A DNA stretch of 64,000 bases, from assembly GCF_019457535.1 (NCBI RefSeq), contig NZ_CP080417.1:496001-560000 (forward strand), in the 5' to 3' direction. A model generated the notes under the pieces. The model was not told the DNA's origin and searched no databases. It was given only the letters and a program-made list of their open reading frames with translations. The stretch's first letter is position 1; the number at the start of each line of letters is the position of its first letter. Positions 1-8,840 of the stretch are shown here, in pieces. The position numbers and the translations under genes are program-made. This DNA is from Shewanella halotolerans. GTDB lineage: Bacteria > Pseudomonadota > Gammaproteobacteria > Enterobacterales > Shewanellaceae.

Positions 1-1
1 G

Positions 2-667
2 TTGACCTATCTTTATGTCATGGTGTTTCGCCTGCATGCCAGCATCTTTACCTTAGATGCGATCACCTTCCCCTTGCTGGGCATGATCCACCTGAAGAAC
101 AGTATTACCCGTTACCGCACCACGAGTGTGGATGAGCGCTATGATCTTGAGTGTGAGCTGACCAGCAGTCAGATGACAGACTCAGGGTTGGAGTTTGAGC
201 TGGTGTCTCGCGCCTTTGTCGGCGGCGAGCTGGTGTGGGAGTCGCTGTCGACCTATCTCTACCGTATCGAGGGTAGCGGCAAGCGCGCGCGTCCGCCTAA
301 GGCGAGCCCAATGAGCTGGTCGAATCCGGTTAGCTGGGAACTGAGCGAAGATCTTGGTCGTCGCTATGCCAAGGCATCGGGCGACTATAACCTGATCCAC
401 CTGCATCCCGTGCTGTCTAAGCGTTTCGGTTTCGATCGCGTGCTGGCCCATGGCATGTGGTCTAAGGCACGAAGCGTGGCCCAGCTGATGCCTGAGATCG
501 GCGATAAGCCTTGTACCGTAGAGGTGGCCTTCAAGTTGCCGCTACTCATGCCGGCCCAGGTGAGTTTCGATTTCGATACCGAGAGTGCCGAGGGGCTGAT
601 GTTCGAACTGCGCGACGTCAAGGGGCGCAGACCGCACCTGACGGGTCAGGTGAAGTTTCACGACTAA
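2..667 (+). CDS. MaoC-like double-hotdog dehydratase, 5' partial
   Basis: The reading frame is open to the window edge, so the true start probably lies outside. The last ~110 residues carry the MaoC/enoyl-hydratase hotdog signature: a YAKASGDYNLIH block followed by a GFDRVLAHGMW block, which in this family forms the (R)-specific hydratase site (Asp and His in the SGDxNxIH loop). The preceding ~100 residues look like a first hotdog unit, giving the double-hotdog layout of acyl-CoA/acyl-ACP hydratase-like proteins of about 290 residues. The role is inferred to be in fatty-acid or acyl-thioester metabolism; the substrate is unknown. A 15-bp tandem repeat and a terminator follow the stop. Confidence 0.8.
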   Translation: MTYLYVMVFRLHASIFTLDAITFPLLGMIHLKNSITRYRTTSVDERYDLECELTSSQMTDSGLEFELVSRAFVGGELVWESLSTYLYRIEGSGKRARPPKASPMSWSNPVSWELSEDLGRRYAKASGDYNLIHLHPVLSKRFGFDRVLAHGMWSKARSVAQLMPEIGDKPCTVEVAFKLPLLMPAQVSFDFDTESAEGLMFELRDVKGRRPHLTGQVKFHD

Positions 668-725
668 ATCCCTGAAAGCTAAATCCTTGAAAGCTAAAAC
701 CTTAAAAGCTAATTCCTCAAAAGCT
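667..725. repeat. 15-bp tandem repeat after the MaoC stop codon
   Basis: Four imperfect units of 15 bp (first one 14 bp) with consensus AAATCCTTGAAAGCT begin at the TAA stop codon of the MaoC-like gene. They lie between the stop and the intrinsic terminator. Similar arrays follow other genes in this window. Confidence 0.8.
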
Positions 726-765
726 AGCTTAAATGGCTAGGTCTTAGTTTTTAGAGGGATAGAGA

Positions 766-790
766 AAAGCCAGCAGATTGCTGGCTTTTT
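766..790 (+). terminator. Intrinsic terminator after MaoC gene
   Basis: A perfect hairpin (AAGCCAGCA / TGCTGGCTT) with a short loop is followed by a T run. It lies between the MaoC gene and the convergent aldo/keto reductase and could serve both strands. Confidence 0.85.
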
Positions 791-826
791 CGTTTCTGGT
801 GAGAAAGGTAATGACTTCTTAGAGCC

Positions 827-1717
827 CTAAGGGACGCTGTGGCCGGTGGAGGCTTGCCAGATGCTAAACCACTCCTGCCTGTCGAGTTTTATCTCGCCGG
901 CGGCGACGGCGGCACTGATCCGCTCAGGATTACCGCTACCTATGATAGGCCTTGGCTGGCTCGGCAGGGCCATCACCCAGGCGTAGATGATCTGGCTGAT
1001 ATCGTCCGTGCCATGGTCGGCGGCTATCTTGGTTAACGTCTGGCGAAGTCGCTTGGCCTGCTCGCTCTGGCTGCTGAAGATCTCGCCGCCACCTAGGCAG
1101 GACCAGGCCATGGGCGGGCAACGATACTGCTGCGCCTGATCCAGGCTGCCATCGCTCAGGGTATGCATGGCTAAGGGCGAGATCTCCAGCTGGTTGGTCA
1201 CCAGGGGGCGATCCAGCCGGGACTGCAACAGGTCAAACTGGGCCGGGGTGAAGTTGGAGACGCCGAAGTGGCGCACCTTGCCGGTCTGATAGAGCTGCTC
1301 GAAGGCCTGGGCGACCTCGTCGGCATTCATCAGGGGATCTGGTCTGTGGATCAGCAGCAGGTCTATCTCATCAACCCGCAGCGCCTTAAGCGAGTTATCG
1401 ACGCTGGTGAGAATGTGCTGATAGCCTGTGTCATAGTGGTTGACGTAGCGCTCAGGTGTCGAGGCGAAGGCAGGCTTGATGCCGCACTTGGTGACTATCT
1501 GCATCTGCTGTCTCAGCTCGGGCTTGAGGGCCAGTGCGCGGCCAAACAGTGCCTCGCAGCTGTACTCGCCATAGATGTCCGCATGATCCATACAGGTCAC
1601 GCCCAGGCTGAGGTAGTGTTCGATCAACGCCAGGGTCTGCTGCGATGTCTGTTGCCAGCTATCCAGGCGCCAGAAGCCGGCGATAAAGGGGGAGAATGTA
1701 AAGCTTTGCTGACTCAT
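827..1717 (-). CDS. Aldo/keto reductase (YdhF-like)
   Basis: This 296-residue protein has the hallmarks of the NADPH-dependent aldo/keto reductase barrel: catalytic Asp and Tyr in the DHADIYG segment near residue 46, the Lys of VTKCG near residue 77, and the His of LLIHRPD near residue 125. The late GSGNPERI segment matches the cofactor-binding end of the fold. The N-terminus (SPFIAGFWRL) resembles the E. coli YdhF oxidoreductase group. The substrate cannot be told from sequence. The start is supported by a GGAG site ten bases upstream. The gene is single, convergent with the MaoC gene and divergent from fhs. Confidence 0.88.
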   Translation of the reverse strand: MSQQSFTFSPFIAGFWRLDSWQQTSQQTLALIEHYLSLGVTCMDHADIYGEYSCEALFGRALALKPELRQQMQIVTKCGIKPAFASTPERYVNHYDTGYQHILTSVDNSLKALRVDEIDLLLIHRPDPLMNADEVAQAFEQLYQTGKVRHFGVSNFTPAQFDLLQSRLDRPLVTNQLEISPLAMHTLSDGSLDQAQQYRCPPMAWSCLGGGEIFSSQSEQAKRLRQTLTKIAADHGTDDISQIIYAWVMALPSQPRPIIGSGNPERISAAVAAGEIKLDRQEWFSIWQASTGHSVP

Positions 1718-1890
1718 GGGCTGCTCCGTTTGGATTAATTTTTTCCATTAATAATCATTTTATTGATTTAGATTCATAAATCCTTAATTAATACCTTCGC
1801 CGACAATGAATAGGTTTGTAATGATCACCATTTCCTCTATATTCGCACCAGCTCGCTTTTTTTCATGCTTATTCATTGTAGGAGCGCTAT

Positions 1891-3585
1891 ATGCTGACTG
1901 ACATCGAAATTTCACGCCAAGCCAGCTTACAACCCATAGAAAGCATAGCTACTGCTTTCGGGATCTTGCCCCACGAATTAAGCCCTTACGGCAGAACCAA
2001 GGCCAAGGTCGATCTGGCTATCACCAACCGAATTAAAGATAACAAACATGGTAAGTTAGTGATAGTCACGGCGGTAACGCCGACTCCCTTCGGCGAAGGC
2101 AAGACAGTGACCAGTATCGGCCTGACCCAGGGCTTACAGGCGATCGGCAAGAAGAGCTGCGCCTGTATCCGTCAACCCAGCATGGGACCTGTGTTTGGCA
2201 TCAAGGGTGGCGCCGCCGGTGGTGGCCTGGCCCAGGTGGTGCCCATGGAAGATCTCAACCTGCATCTGACCGGCGACATACACGCGGTGACCAGTGCCCA
2301 TAACTTGGCGGCCGCGGCCATTGATGCCCGCCTCTATCATGAACAGCGTCTGGGCTGTGAGGCCTTTCGCGAACAATCTGGGCTAGCGCCCTTAGATATC
2401 GATCCCGAGAAGATCTTATGGCGCCGGGTAGTAGATCAGAATGAGCGCAGCCTGCGCACCATCACGGTCGGCCTTGGTGATGTTAACGGCCCTGTGCATC
2501 AGGGCGGTTTCGATATCAGCGCCGCCTCCGAGTTGATGGCGATTCTGGCACTGAGCCGGGATCTTAAGGACTTGCGTGCCCGTATCGGTCGTATTGTGCT
2601 GGCGCAGAACAAACAGGGCAACTACATCAGCGCCGAAGATCTAGGTGTGGCCGGCGCCATGACGGCCATCATGAGTCAGGCCATCTCGCCGACCTTGATG
2701 CAGACCCTAAGTGGTGCCCCTTGTCTGATCCATGCTGGCCCCTTCGCCAACATCGCCCATGGTAACTCGTCGATCATCGCCGACGATATCGCCCTCAGGC
2801 TGGCAGATATCGTGGTGACCGAGGGGGGCTTCGGCTCCGATATGGGCTTCGAGAAATTCTGTAATATCAAGACCCGTCAGTCGGGCAATGCGCCGGATGC
2901 GGCGGTATTGGTGGTGACGGTCAAGGCGCTCAAGTCTCATAATCCTGACGCAGGTAGCGAGATGGATAAGCTTGCAGCCGGCTATGCCAACCTCAGCTGG
3001 CACATCAGTAACGTGGCCAAGTATGGTTTGCCGCTGGTGGTGGCCATCAACCGCTTCGCCGAGGATACTCAGGAGGAGCTAGACTGGCTCAAGGCCCGCG
3101 TGCTGCAAGAGGGCGTGTTTGCCTGCGAAGTCTGCGAAGCCTTTACCCAGGGAGCCGAGGGGGCGGTGGCGCTGGCCAGGGCCGTGGTACGCGCTACCGA
3201 GCAGCCGAGCCAGTTTCGTTATCTCTATGAGACCAAGCAGTCTATCGAGGCCAAGCTGCTGACCATCGCCGAGGCAGGTTACGGCGCCAGCGGCATCAGT
3301 TTATCCGACACGGCCAAGGCTCAGCTGACTCAGCTGCAACGCCATGGGTTCGATAAGCTGGCGCTCTGTATCGCCAAGACGCCCATGTCGGTCAGCCATG
3401 ATCCTAAGCTCAAGGGGGCGCCACAAGGGTTCGAGCTGCCCATCGCCGAGCTGAAACTCAATGCCGGTGCCGGCTTTATAACGGCGCTGGTGGGTAAGGT
3501 GATGACCATGCCAGGACTTGGGATACGTCCCGGTTACCTCAACATAGATATCGATGAGCGAGGCGAGATCACCGGTCTAGCCTAA
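1891..3585 (+). CDS. fhs: Formate--tetrahydrofolate ligase
   Basis: A 564-residue formate-THF ligase. It makes 10-formyl-THF from formate, ATP and tetrahydrofolate and feeds one-carbon units into purine and formyl-Met synthesis. The P-loop TPTPFGEGKT lies near residues 61-70, followed by the conserved RQPSMGPVFGIKGGAAGGG region, and the C-terminus has the conserved MTMPGLGIRPG block. Length fits the family. A GGAG site lies just upstream of the ATG. The gene is monocistronic with a strong terminator behind it. Confidence 0.97.
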   Translation: MLTDIEISRQASLQPIESIATAFGILPHELSPYGRTKAKVDLAITNRIKDNKHGKLVIVTAVTPTPFGEGKTVTSIGLTQGLQAIGKKSCACIRQPSMGPVFGIKGGAAGGGLAQVVPMEDLNLHLTGDIHAVTSAHNLAAAAIDARLYHEQRLGCEAFREQSGLAPLDIDPEKILWRRVVDQNERSLRTITVGLGDVNGPVHQGGFDISAASELMAILALSRDLKDLRARIGRIVLAQNKQGNYISAEDLGVAGAMTAIMSQAISPTLMQTLSGAPCLIHAGPFANIAHGNSSIIADDIALRLADIVVTEGGFGSDMGFEKFCNIKTRQSGNAPDAAVLVVTVKALKSHNPDAGSEMDKLAAGYANLSWHISNVAKYGLPLVVAINRFAEDTQEELDWLKARVLQEGVFACEVCEAFTQGAEGAVALARAVVRATEQPSQFRYLYETKQSIEAKLLTIAEAGYGASGISLSDTAKAQLTQLQRHGFDKLALCIAKTPMSVSHDPKLKGAPQGFELPIAELKLNAGAGFITALVGKVMTMPGLGIRPGYLNIDIDERGEITGLA

Positions 3586-3616
3586 GGTTGGCTGGTCTTT
3601 CTAGCTTAAAATAGAT

Positions 3617-3648
3617 AAAAAAGCGCCTGCAGTTGCAGGCGCTTTTTT
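3617..3648 (+). terminator. Intrinsic terminator after fhs
   Basis: A hairpin with arms AAGCGCCTGCA / TGCAGGCGCTT is flanked by an A run on one side and a T run on the other, so it may work in both directions for fhs and the convergent mscS-type gene. Confidence 0.9.
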
Positions 3649-3660
3649 GTTGATGGCTGT

Positions 3661-3720
3661 GTTGTAAAGGGCTCTCTTGTTACAGCCCTTCTTGTTAAAG
3701 GCTGTCTTGTTAAGAGCTCT
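3661..3720. repeat. 15-bp tandem repeat beyond the MscS stop codon
   Basis: Four imperfect 15-bp units with consensus CTTGTTAAAGGCTCT sit directly 3' of the MscS-family gene on its coding strand, whose stop is at 3731. The layout matches the array that follows the MaoC gene. Confidence 0.75.
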
Positions 3721-3730
3721 GTTTGATCCC

Positions 3731-5353
3731 TTACTTGCCAGTCTGGTAGATATGCACGTCGCGCTGCGGGAAAGGAATCGAGATATCTTCCTGGTCGAAG
3801 CGCATCTTCACCGCACGGGTGATGTCCCAATACACATCCCAGTAATCTTCCGGTTTCACCCAAGGACGCACCACGAAGTCCACCGAAGACTCGCCCAGCA
3901 GGTGTAGCTTCACCGTCGGCTCAGGCTGCTTGAGCACCTTAGGATGCTCGTCGACTATGCCGCGCAGCACCTGCTCGGCCTTCTCTATGTTGTCGCCGTA
4001 ACCTATGCCGAAGGTCATGTCGACGCGGCGCTGATGTTCCACCGTGATGTTGTTGATGGTGTCGCCCCAGATCTTGTTGTTGGGAATGATCAGGCGCTGG
4101 TTGTCCAGGGTCTTGATGGTGGTGGAGACCAGGCTCATCTGGCTCACCTTACCCGTTACGCCCGCGGCGTTGATCAGGTCGCCCACGTCGTAGGGGCGAT
4201 AGATGAGGATCATCATGCCCGAGGCGAAGTTAGACAGGGTATCTTGCAGGGCGAAACCTATGATCACACCCGCGACCCCGAAGCCGGCCAGTAGTGGCCC
4301 AAGTTCGAAGCCCAGCTGTGACAGGGCGATCATCAGACCCAGAGCAAACACTGTCTTACCCGAGAGGGAGACGAAGAAGTCTTGCAGCAACTTGCTGAAT
4401 TTGAGCTTAGAGTTGCTCACCATCTTCTTGACGATGCGCTGCACCGCCTTGCCGGCCAGGTGGGCCAGGAAGAGGATCAGCAGGAAGACAAACAGCTTGA
4501 ACAGCAGGCCAGGGCCGTTGTCCAGCGCTTGATTCTTGGCCTTGTTCCACCACTGATCCAGCAGGTTACTGGCCACATCGACGTTGAGCACGTCCTGGGT
4601 GATGTCCCCTGAGATGCTAAACAGCGTCTGCTTGAGGGCTGTGGTGTCCTGGCTCAGGGCATCCAGCAGTTCGATCGCTACCGACAGGCTGGCGCTGGTC
4701 AGGCTGAGTCGCTCGTTGAGGTTGGTGACCAAGGCGGTCTGCTCACTGGTGACATCCTTACCCGCCTTGGCCGCCTCATCCACCGCCAGCTTGAGTTTGT
4801 CCTGGGTGAAATGCACCAGGCTGTTGAGCATGTCTGAGCGTTTCAGCAGTTGAGTGGTCAGCTGGGTCTTGATGGCCTGGGTATCTTCGCCCAGGGCGTC
4901 TAGCCAGGTGAGGGTCTCATACTTGGCGCTGAGGATCTCGTCGCGCTGGCGATCCCGCATGGCGAGCTTATACATGACGCCCGTGTCATTATCGCTGCCA
5001 AGCTGTTGTTTAAATTGGTCGATATCGGCGGCGTAGTAGTCGGCCACCTTGTCGATGAAGGCCAGATGCTTCTGCAGCAGCGGCAGTAGGTTTGCCTTAT
5101 CCAGTGGTTGCTGATTCATCAGCAGCTTGAACTTGTCATGAACCTGGTTGGCGTGCTCCTTGATACGGTACTCGATAAACTGCTTCATCTCGCCGTTGGC
5201 ATTGCCTAGTTTAGCGATGTCTGAATCTATGGTCTGTTGCAGTTGAGTCAGTTCGGTCAGGGGCTGGGGGGGCTGGAGGGCTTCATCGGCGGTGGCGGGA
5301 AGATGGGCTAGGGCCATCATAGTCACCAGCGCCAGGGCTAAGTTGCGTAACAT
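3731..5353 (-). CDS. MscS-family mechanosensitive channel with long periplasmic N-domain
   Basis: A 540-residue inner-membrane protein. A signal peptide (residues 1-22) is followed by ~260 residues rich in charged helices that probably form a periplasmic domain. Then come hydrophobic segments near residues 285-305 and 330-370 and the MscS core, with the conserved pore and beta-domain blocks GFALQDTLSNFASG and LIIPNNKIWGDTINN. MscS-type channels open on hypo-osmotic shock and release solutes. The long N-terminal region places it with the larger MscS relatives rather than with 286-residue MscS itself. It stands alone; the 15-bp repeat array follows its stop. Confidence 0.92.
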   Translation of the reverse strand: MLRNLALALVTMMALAHLPATADEALQPPQPLTELTQLQQTIDSDIAKLGNANGEMKQFIEYRIKEHANQVHDKFKLLMNQQPLDKANLLPLLQKHLAFIDKVADYYAADIDQFKQQLGSDNDTGVMYKLAMRDRQRDEILSAKYETLTWLDALGEDTQAIKTQLTTQLLKRSDMLNSLVHFTQDKLKLAVDEAAKAGKDVTSEQTALVTNLNERLSLTSASLSVAIELLDALSQDTTALKQTLFSISGDITQDVLNVDVASNLLDQWWNKAKNQALDNGPGLLFKLFVFLLILFLAHLAGKAVQRIVKKMVSNSKLKFSKLLQDFFVSLSGKTVFALGLMIALSQLGFELGPLLAGFGVAGVIIGFALQDTLSNFASGMMILIYRPYDVGDLINAAGVTGKVSQMSLVSTTIKTLDNQRLIIPNNKIWGDTINNITVEHQRRVDMTFGIGYGDNIEKAEQVLRGIVDEHPKVLKQPEPTVKLHLLGESSVDFVVRPWVKPEDYWDVYWDITRAVKMRFDQEDISIPFPQRDVHIYQTGK

Positions 5354-5477
5354 ATTATCCGTCCTGTGTTAGCTAATGGCTGGAATCATAATCTGTTCCA
5401 TCTGCGCTGTAAATTCGCAACGCGCGGCGGCGCAATCTGATAGACTAGCACTCTTTGCCGTTATTTGAGAGTTTGTT

Positions 5478-5813
5478 GTGCTGTGTCCTCACTGTAGCCA
5501 CTCCTTTCGCGCCCAGCAGGTGTCTGCCCAGCGGGGTAAGGGGCTGGAAGCTCAGGTTCAATGTCCCCACTGCGAGGCCTGGCTGGGTCGAAGTGCCGCA
5601 TTGATGCGATTGAAGATGTTGGGCTTCTATCTGGGGCTGGTGATGCTGGTCGTGGGCTATTTCCTACCCGAGTGGCGTAACTTGACCACGCCTGTGGCGA
5701 TATTTGCCGTGATGATACTGCTGGTGAGCCATATGATGGACCACCTCAAGGTGACCCAAGCCCCGCCTAGGCAAGAGGTGGACGACAGCGAGCACAGACA
5801 GAAGTATCGTTGA
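5478..5813 (+). CDS. Zinc-ribbon membrane protein of unknown function
   Basis: An 111-residue protein starting with GTG. Two CPHC pairs (residues 3-6 and near 31-34) form a rubredoxin-like or zinc-ribbon knuckle, followed by two hydrophobic segments (about 50-68 and 73-88) and a charged tail. It resembles other small zinc-ribbon plus two-TM proteins of proteobacteria, but no function is recognised. It is divergent from the MscS-type gene. Confidence 0.75.
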   Translation: MLCPHCSHSFRAQQVSAQRGKGLEAQVQCPHCEAWLGRSAALMRLKMLGFYLGLVMLVVGYFLPEWRNLTTPVAIFAVMILLVSHMMDHLKVTQAPPRQEVDDSEHRQKYR

Positions 5814-5925
5814 GGGAGCTGTTGCCTGCTAAATGATGCTGCGCCAGAGCCAGGCCTGGCGCCTAGCTCATCTGAAATATGATATTTGTGCCTTGTTCTT
5901 AAAAAGCAGACTCAGGTCAAAGTCG

Positions 5926-6060
5926 TTATTCGACGACCTGAACCTGGGCTTCGAGCGCCGCTTCGACGTAATAGATCCCGCCGAGAATGGCGACAAAGAA
6001 GATGGCGGTCCAGAACAGCAGTTTGAAATTTTCGCGAAAAAATTCCTTCATAGAGAGCAT
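5926..6060 (-). CDS. 44-residue single-pass membrane peptide
   Basis: A short frame, MLSMKEFFRENFKLL and onward, has one hydrophobic helix (about residues 14-31, FWTAIFFVAILGG) and an acidic C-terminus. AAAGGA sits next to the first ATG and is better spaced for the fourth residue (Met), so the mature start may be at 6051 giving 41 residues. The codon pattern and hydrophobic helix with a basic/acidic flank look like a real small membrane protein. No family is recognised. Confidence 0.55.
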   Translation of the reverse strand: MLSMKEFFRENFKLLFWTAIFFVAILGGIYYVEAALEAQVQVVE

Positions 6061-6302
6061 TTCCTTTAAACCTTAAATAGTGAGAGTCGGTAGCTCAGAG
6101 CCGCCGCTCAATTTAGCTGTCATCTTAGTGTCACTAACTTAAGTCAGACTTAATTTTAGCCAATCTGGCCGTGATGTGGGCCACGCTTTGGGTCGGCGCA
6201 TAAGTAAAATTTTCGAATAACTTTTGTTACATTCCAGCCTGAGCCACCGCCAATTCTGGCTTGACTTCATCACTCGTATCCCTAAACTTGGTCGGAATTT
6301 GA

Positions 6303-6614
6303 ATGCGTCCAGTAGATCCCATGGCAATAAAGGTAAAAGGAAAAGTAAGAGGAGTGGCGATATGGCTTAGTGCTATATTGTTCTGCTTGTCTGTGCTTGC
6401 GCCTGCCCATAGCCTGGAACATCTGGACGAGGGCGCCACCACACACTGCACCCTGTGTATTCAAAAACTGCAGCTCAATAGCGTCTTGCCGGTCGGTGAG
6501 TTCAGCTTTAGCCTGCCCAGCCTCACGGTGGAAGTGCCGCTGCGCGAGCCCACGGTCCTTGCTGCCGTCCATGTCGACTACTTCCAGAGCCGCGCCCCGC
6601 CCGCACAATCGTAA
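6303..6614 (+). CDS. Small secreted protein with HTCTLC motif (DUF2946-like), metal-uptake cluster
   Basis: An 103-residue protein with a hydrophobic leader (about residues 18-35, ending APAHS) and then THCTLC, a cluster of His and two Cys typical of DUF2946-like or metal-associated small proteins. The start is uncertain: Met7 at 6321 is an alternative and neither has a strong ribosome site. It is followed 77 bp later by the His-rich outer-membrane protein and the metal ABC genes, so a role in periplasmic metal handling is inferred. Confidence 0.7.
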   Translation: MRPVDPMAIKVKGKVRGVAIWLSAILFCLSVLAPAHSLEHLDEGATTHCTLCIQKLQLNSVLPVGEFSFSLPSLTVEVPLREPTVLAAVHVDYFQSRAPPAQS

Positions 6615-6691
6615 TACCTCAAAAACTCAAGATAATTAATACTCTGCGCCCCATTGGCGGCAGAGTCGTTTAGCTGTTTTTTGGAGACATT

Positions 6692-7885
6692 ATGATAAAT
6701 TTCAATGCGCGCCTGTCGGCGGTTGCTCTTGCCTGTGCCTGTTTACCAACCCTAAGTTTTGCGGCGGATCCTAGCCTGACTAACCCTGCCATCAGTGCGG
6801 TGCTCGATGGTTATTATCAAAACGCCGAGCGCCCAATGGCCGAGCGTGTCGAGGGCTTCGGTCTGGGTCACACAGAGCTGGCCCTGAGCGCCAACATAGA
6901 CGATATGTTCTATGGCAAGTTGACCACAGTCATTGAGGTCGCTGATGGCGAGACCGAGGTGGGACTCGAAGAGGCCTTCATCCAGACGTTGTCGATGCCC
7001 TATGGCCTGTCGATGCGCGGCGGTCGTTTCCTGTCGGATGTGGGTTACCTTAACAATCAGCATGTGCATACCGATGCCTTCTCAGATCGTCCGGCGGCCT
7101 ATCGTGCCTTCCTCGGTGGGCATTACTTCGATGACGGTGTGCGTCTGGACTATGTCGCGCCAACGGATCTCTACTGGAGCATGGGTGTCGAGGCCTTCAA
7201 GGGCGATAATATGCGCGCCGAAGATGAACACGGCGAGCGCGAATTTAAGAGCGTCGGCGTCTACACCGCCTACACTAAGTTGGGTGGCGATATTGGTGTC
7301 AGCAGCTCCTGGCAGCTGGGTCTGAGTTATTTGCGTAACGAAAACGGTCGCCTCAGCGCCCATGAGGAGCATGAAGAAGCCGTGGTGGCCGAGGATGGTC
7401 ATGACCATAGTCATGGGGTCAGCTATACGGGTGAGAACACCTATATGGCGGACTTCGTCTACAAGTGGGCGCCCCAGGGCAACTACAAGTATCAGCACCT
7501 GACCCTGAGCGGCGAGTATTTCCGTGTGAGCGACTATGCACCGCTGGACGACCATGATCATGAGGCGGTGGACGATCATGATACCGCTAAGCCGGATGCC
7601 CATACGGGTTGGTATCTCAGCTCTGTTTATCAGCTCTCGCCAAGCTGGTCGGCAGGCCTGCGTTACGGTCAGGTCGATACGCACCTGATGCACGATGAGC
7701 ATTTCGATGCCCAGAAACTGAAAGAGACTGAGGTGAGCCTGGCCTGGCATCACAGCCACTTCTCTACTGTGCGTCTGCAATATACCAATCAGCAAGGCAC
7801 TAACTTTGACGGCATCACAGATGATAACGTCATTACACTTCAATATGTCATGACTCTGGGGGCTCACGGTGCGCATCAATTCTAA
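6692..7885 (+). CDS. His-rich outer-membrane beta-barrel protein, probable metal porin
   Basis: A 397-residue protein with a clear signal peptide (cut after LSFAA, about residue 24), alternating hydrophobic strands through its length, and a C-terminal Phe as in outer-membrane barrels. Three low-complexity His/Asp/Glu-rich loops are visible: about residues 222-242 (EEHEEAVVAEDGHDHSHG), 288-305 (DDHDHEAVDDHD) and 340-347 (HDEHFD). Such loops bind Zn2+ or similar metals. A GGAG site precedes the ATG. The stop overlaps the start of the ZnuA-like gene by 17 bp, so the two are co-translated. Zinc as substrate is inferred from neighbours. Confidence 0.82.
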   Translation: MINFNARLSAVALACACLPTLSFAADPSLTNPAISAVLDGYYQNAERPMAERVEGFGLGHTELALSANIDDMFYGKLTTVIEVADGETEVGLEEAFIQTLSMPYGLSMRGGRFLSDVGYLNNQHVHTDAFSDRPAAYRAFLGGHYFDDGVRLDYVAPTDLYWSMGVEAFKGDNMRAEDEHGEREFKSVGVYTAYTKLGGDIGVSSSWQLGLSYLRNENGRLSAHEEHEEAVVAEDGHDHSHGVSYTGENTYMADFVYKWAPQGNYKYQHLTLSGEYFRVSDYAPLDDHDHEAVDDHDTAKPDAHTGWYLSSVYQLSPSWSAGLRYGQVDTHLMHDEHFDAQKLKETEVSLAWHHSHFSTVRLQYTNQQGTNFDGITDDNVITLQYVMTLGAHGAHQF

Positions 7886-8780
7886 CTACTTAAAGGCTGG
7901 CGTTGCGGCGCTGGCGCTGAGCTTTGCCTGTGGTGCACAGGCGAAATTGAATATCTTCGCCTGCGAGCCTGAATATGCCGCCTTGGCCAAGGAGCTAGCA
8001 CCGGACGCTAAGATCTATGCCGCGACCACTGCGATGCAGGACCCGCATCAGGTGCAGGCTAGACCCAGCCTTATCGCTAAGATGCGCCAGGCAGATCTGG
8101 CGGTCTGCGCCGGCGCCGATCTCGAGGTGGGCTGGCTGCCCATGTTGCAGATGAAGTCGGCCAACGCTCAGGTGCGCTCGACCGACAAGGGGCTGTTCTA
8201 TGCCGCCGAGCATACCCAGACCCTGGATAAGCTGGCCCAGGTGGATCGCAGCATGGGCGATGTCCACGCCCAGGGTAATCCGCACCTGCACTTCGACCCA
8301 GAGCGTCTGCTGGAGGTGGCTAAGGCGCTGTCGGCCAAGATGGTGTCGCTGGATCCGGATAATCGCGCGGCTTACGAGTCGGCTCTGGCCGATTTCAGCC
8401 AGCGCTGGCAGGCGGCGATTGGCCGTTGGCAATCACAGGCGGCGCCACTTCAGGGCAAGAAGGTGATCGCCTATCACACCAGCTTCCGCTACCTGTTTAA
8501 CTGGTTAGGCATGGAGCAGGTGGGGGATCTCGAGCCTAAGCCTGGCCTGCCGCCAAGCACGGGTCATCTGGCCAGCCTGCAGGGGCGCGCCGGGCAGGGC
8601 GATGTGATGGCGATTATCGTCGCCTCCTATCAGGATGAGCGCGGGGCCAACTGGCTCGGTGAGCGTACCGGCCTGCCAGTGGTGAATCTGCCTATGTCGG
8701 TCGGCGGCAACGATGACGCCCAGGATCTTTTTGGCCTGTACGACAGCGTTCTCCACTTGTTGCTGAGCGTAAATCGCTAG
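7869..8780 (+). CDS. Periplasmic metal-binding protein of ABC importer (ZnuA-like)
   Basis: A 303-residue protein beginning with GTG, with a signal peptide (to about residue 26, GAQA). It has the cluster A-I fold of ZnuA/TroA-type binding proteins: metal-ligand candidates are His in DPHQVQARPS (near residue 59), His in GNPHLHFDPE (near 139), His in IAYHTSF (near 203) and an acidic residue near the end. The long His-rich loop found in many ZnuA proteins is absent; that role may have moved to the His-rich porin encoded just upstream. It probably delivers Zn2+ (or Mn2+) to the permease that follows. Confidence 0.88.
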   Translation: MRINSNYLKAGVAALALSFACGAQAKLNIFACEPEYAALAKELAPDAKIYAATTAMQDPHQVQARPSLIAKMRQADLAVCAGADLEVGWLPMLQMKSANAQVRSTDKGLFYAAEHTQTLDKLAQVDRSMGDVHAQGNPHLHFDPERLLEVAKALSAKMVSLDPDNRAAYESALADFSQRWQAAIGRWQSQAAPLQGKKVIAYHTSFRYLFNWLGMEQVGDLEPKPGLPPSTGHLASLQGRAGQGDVMAIIVASYQDERGANWLGERTGLPVVNLPMSVGGNDDAQDLFGLYDSVLHLLLSVNR

Positions 8781-8793
8781 CCTGGCTTAGATC

Positions 8794-8820
8794 CGGCGCC
8801 CTCATTGGGGGCGCCGTTGT
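8794..8820 (+). terminator. Hairpin between binding protein and permease genes
   Basis: A stem CGGCGCCC / GGGCGCCG (8794-8801 and 8809-8816) is followed after a few bases by a T run. It may act as a partial terminator or mRNA stabiliser, lowering permease expression relative to the binding protein. Confidence 0.55.
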
Positions 8821-8840
8821 TCGCTTTTTGGTACTCAACT

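Noticed and set aside
7082..7879. 265-codon frame antisense to the His-rich barrel
   Set aside because: It has no signal or motif; the sense frame has a signal peptide and ends in Phe.
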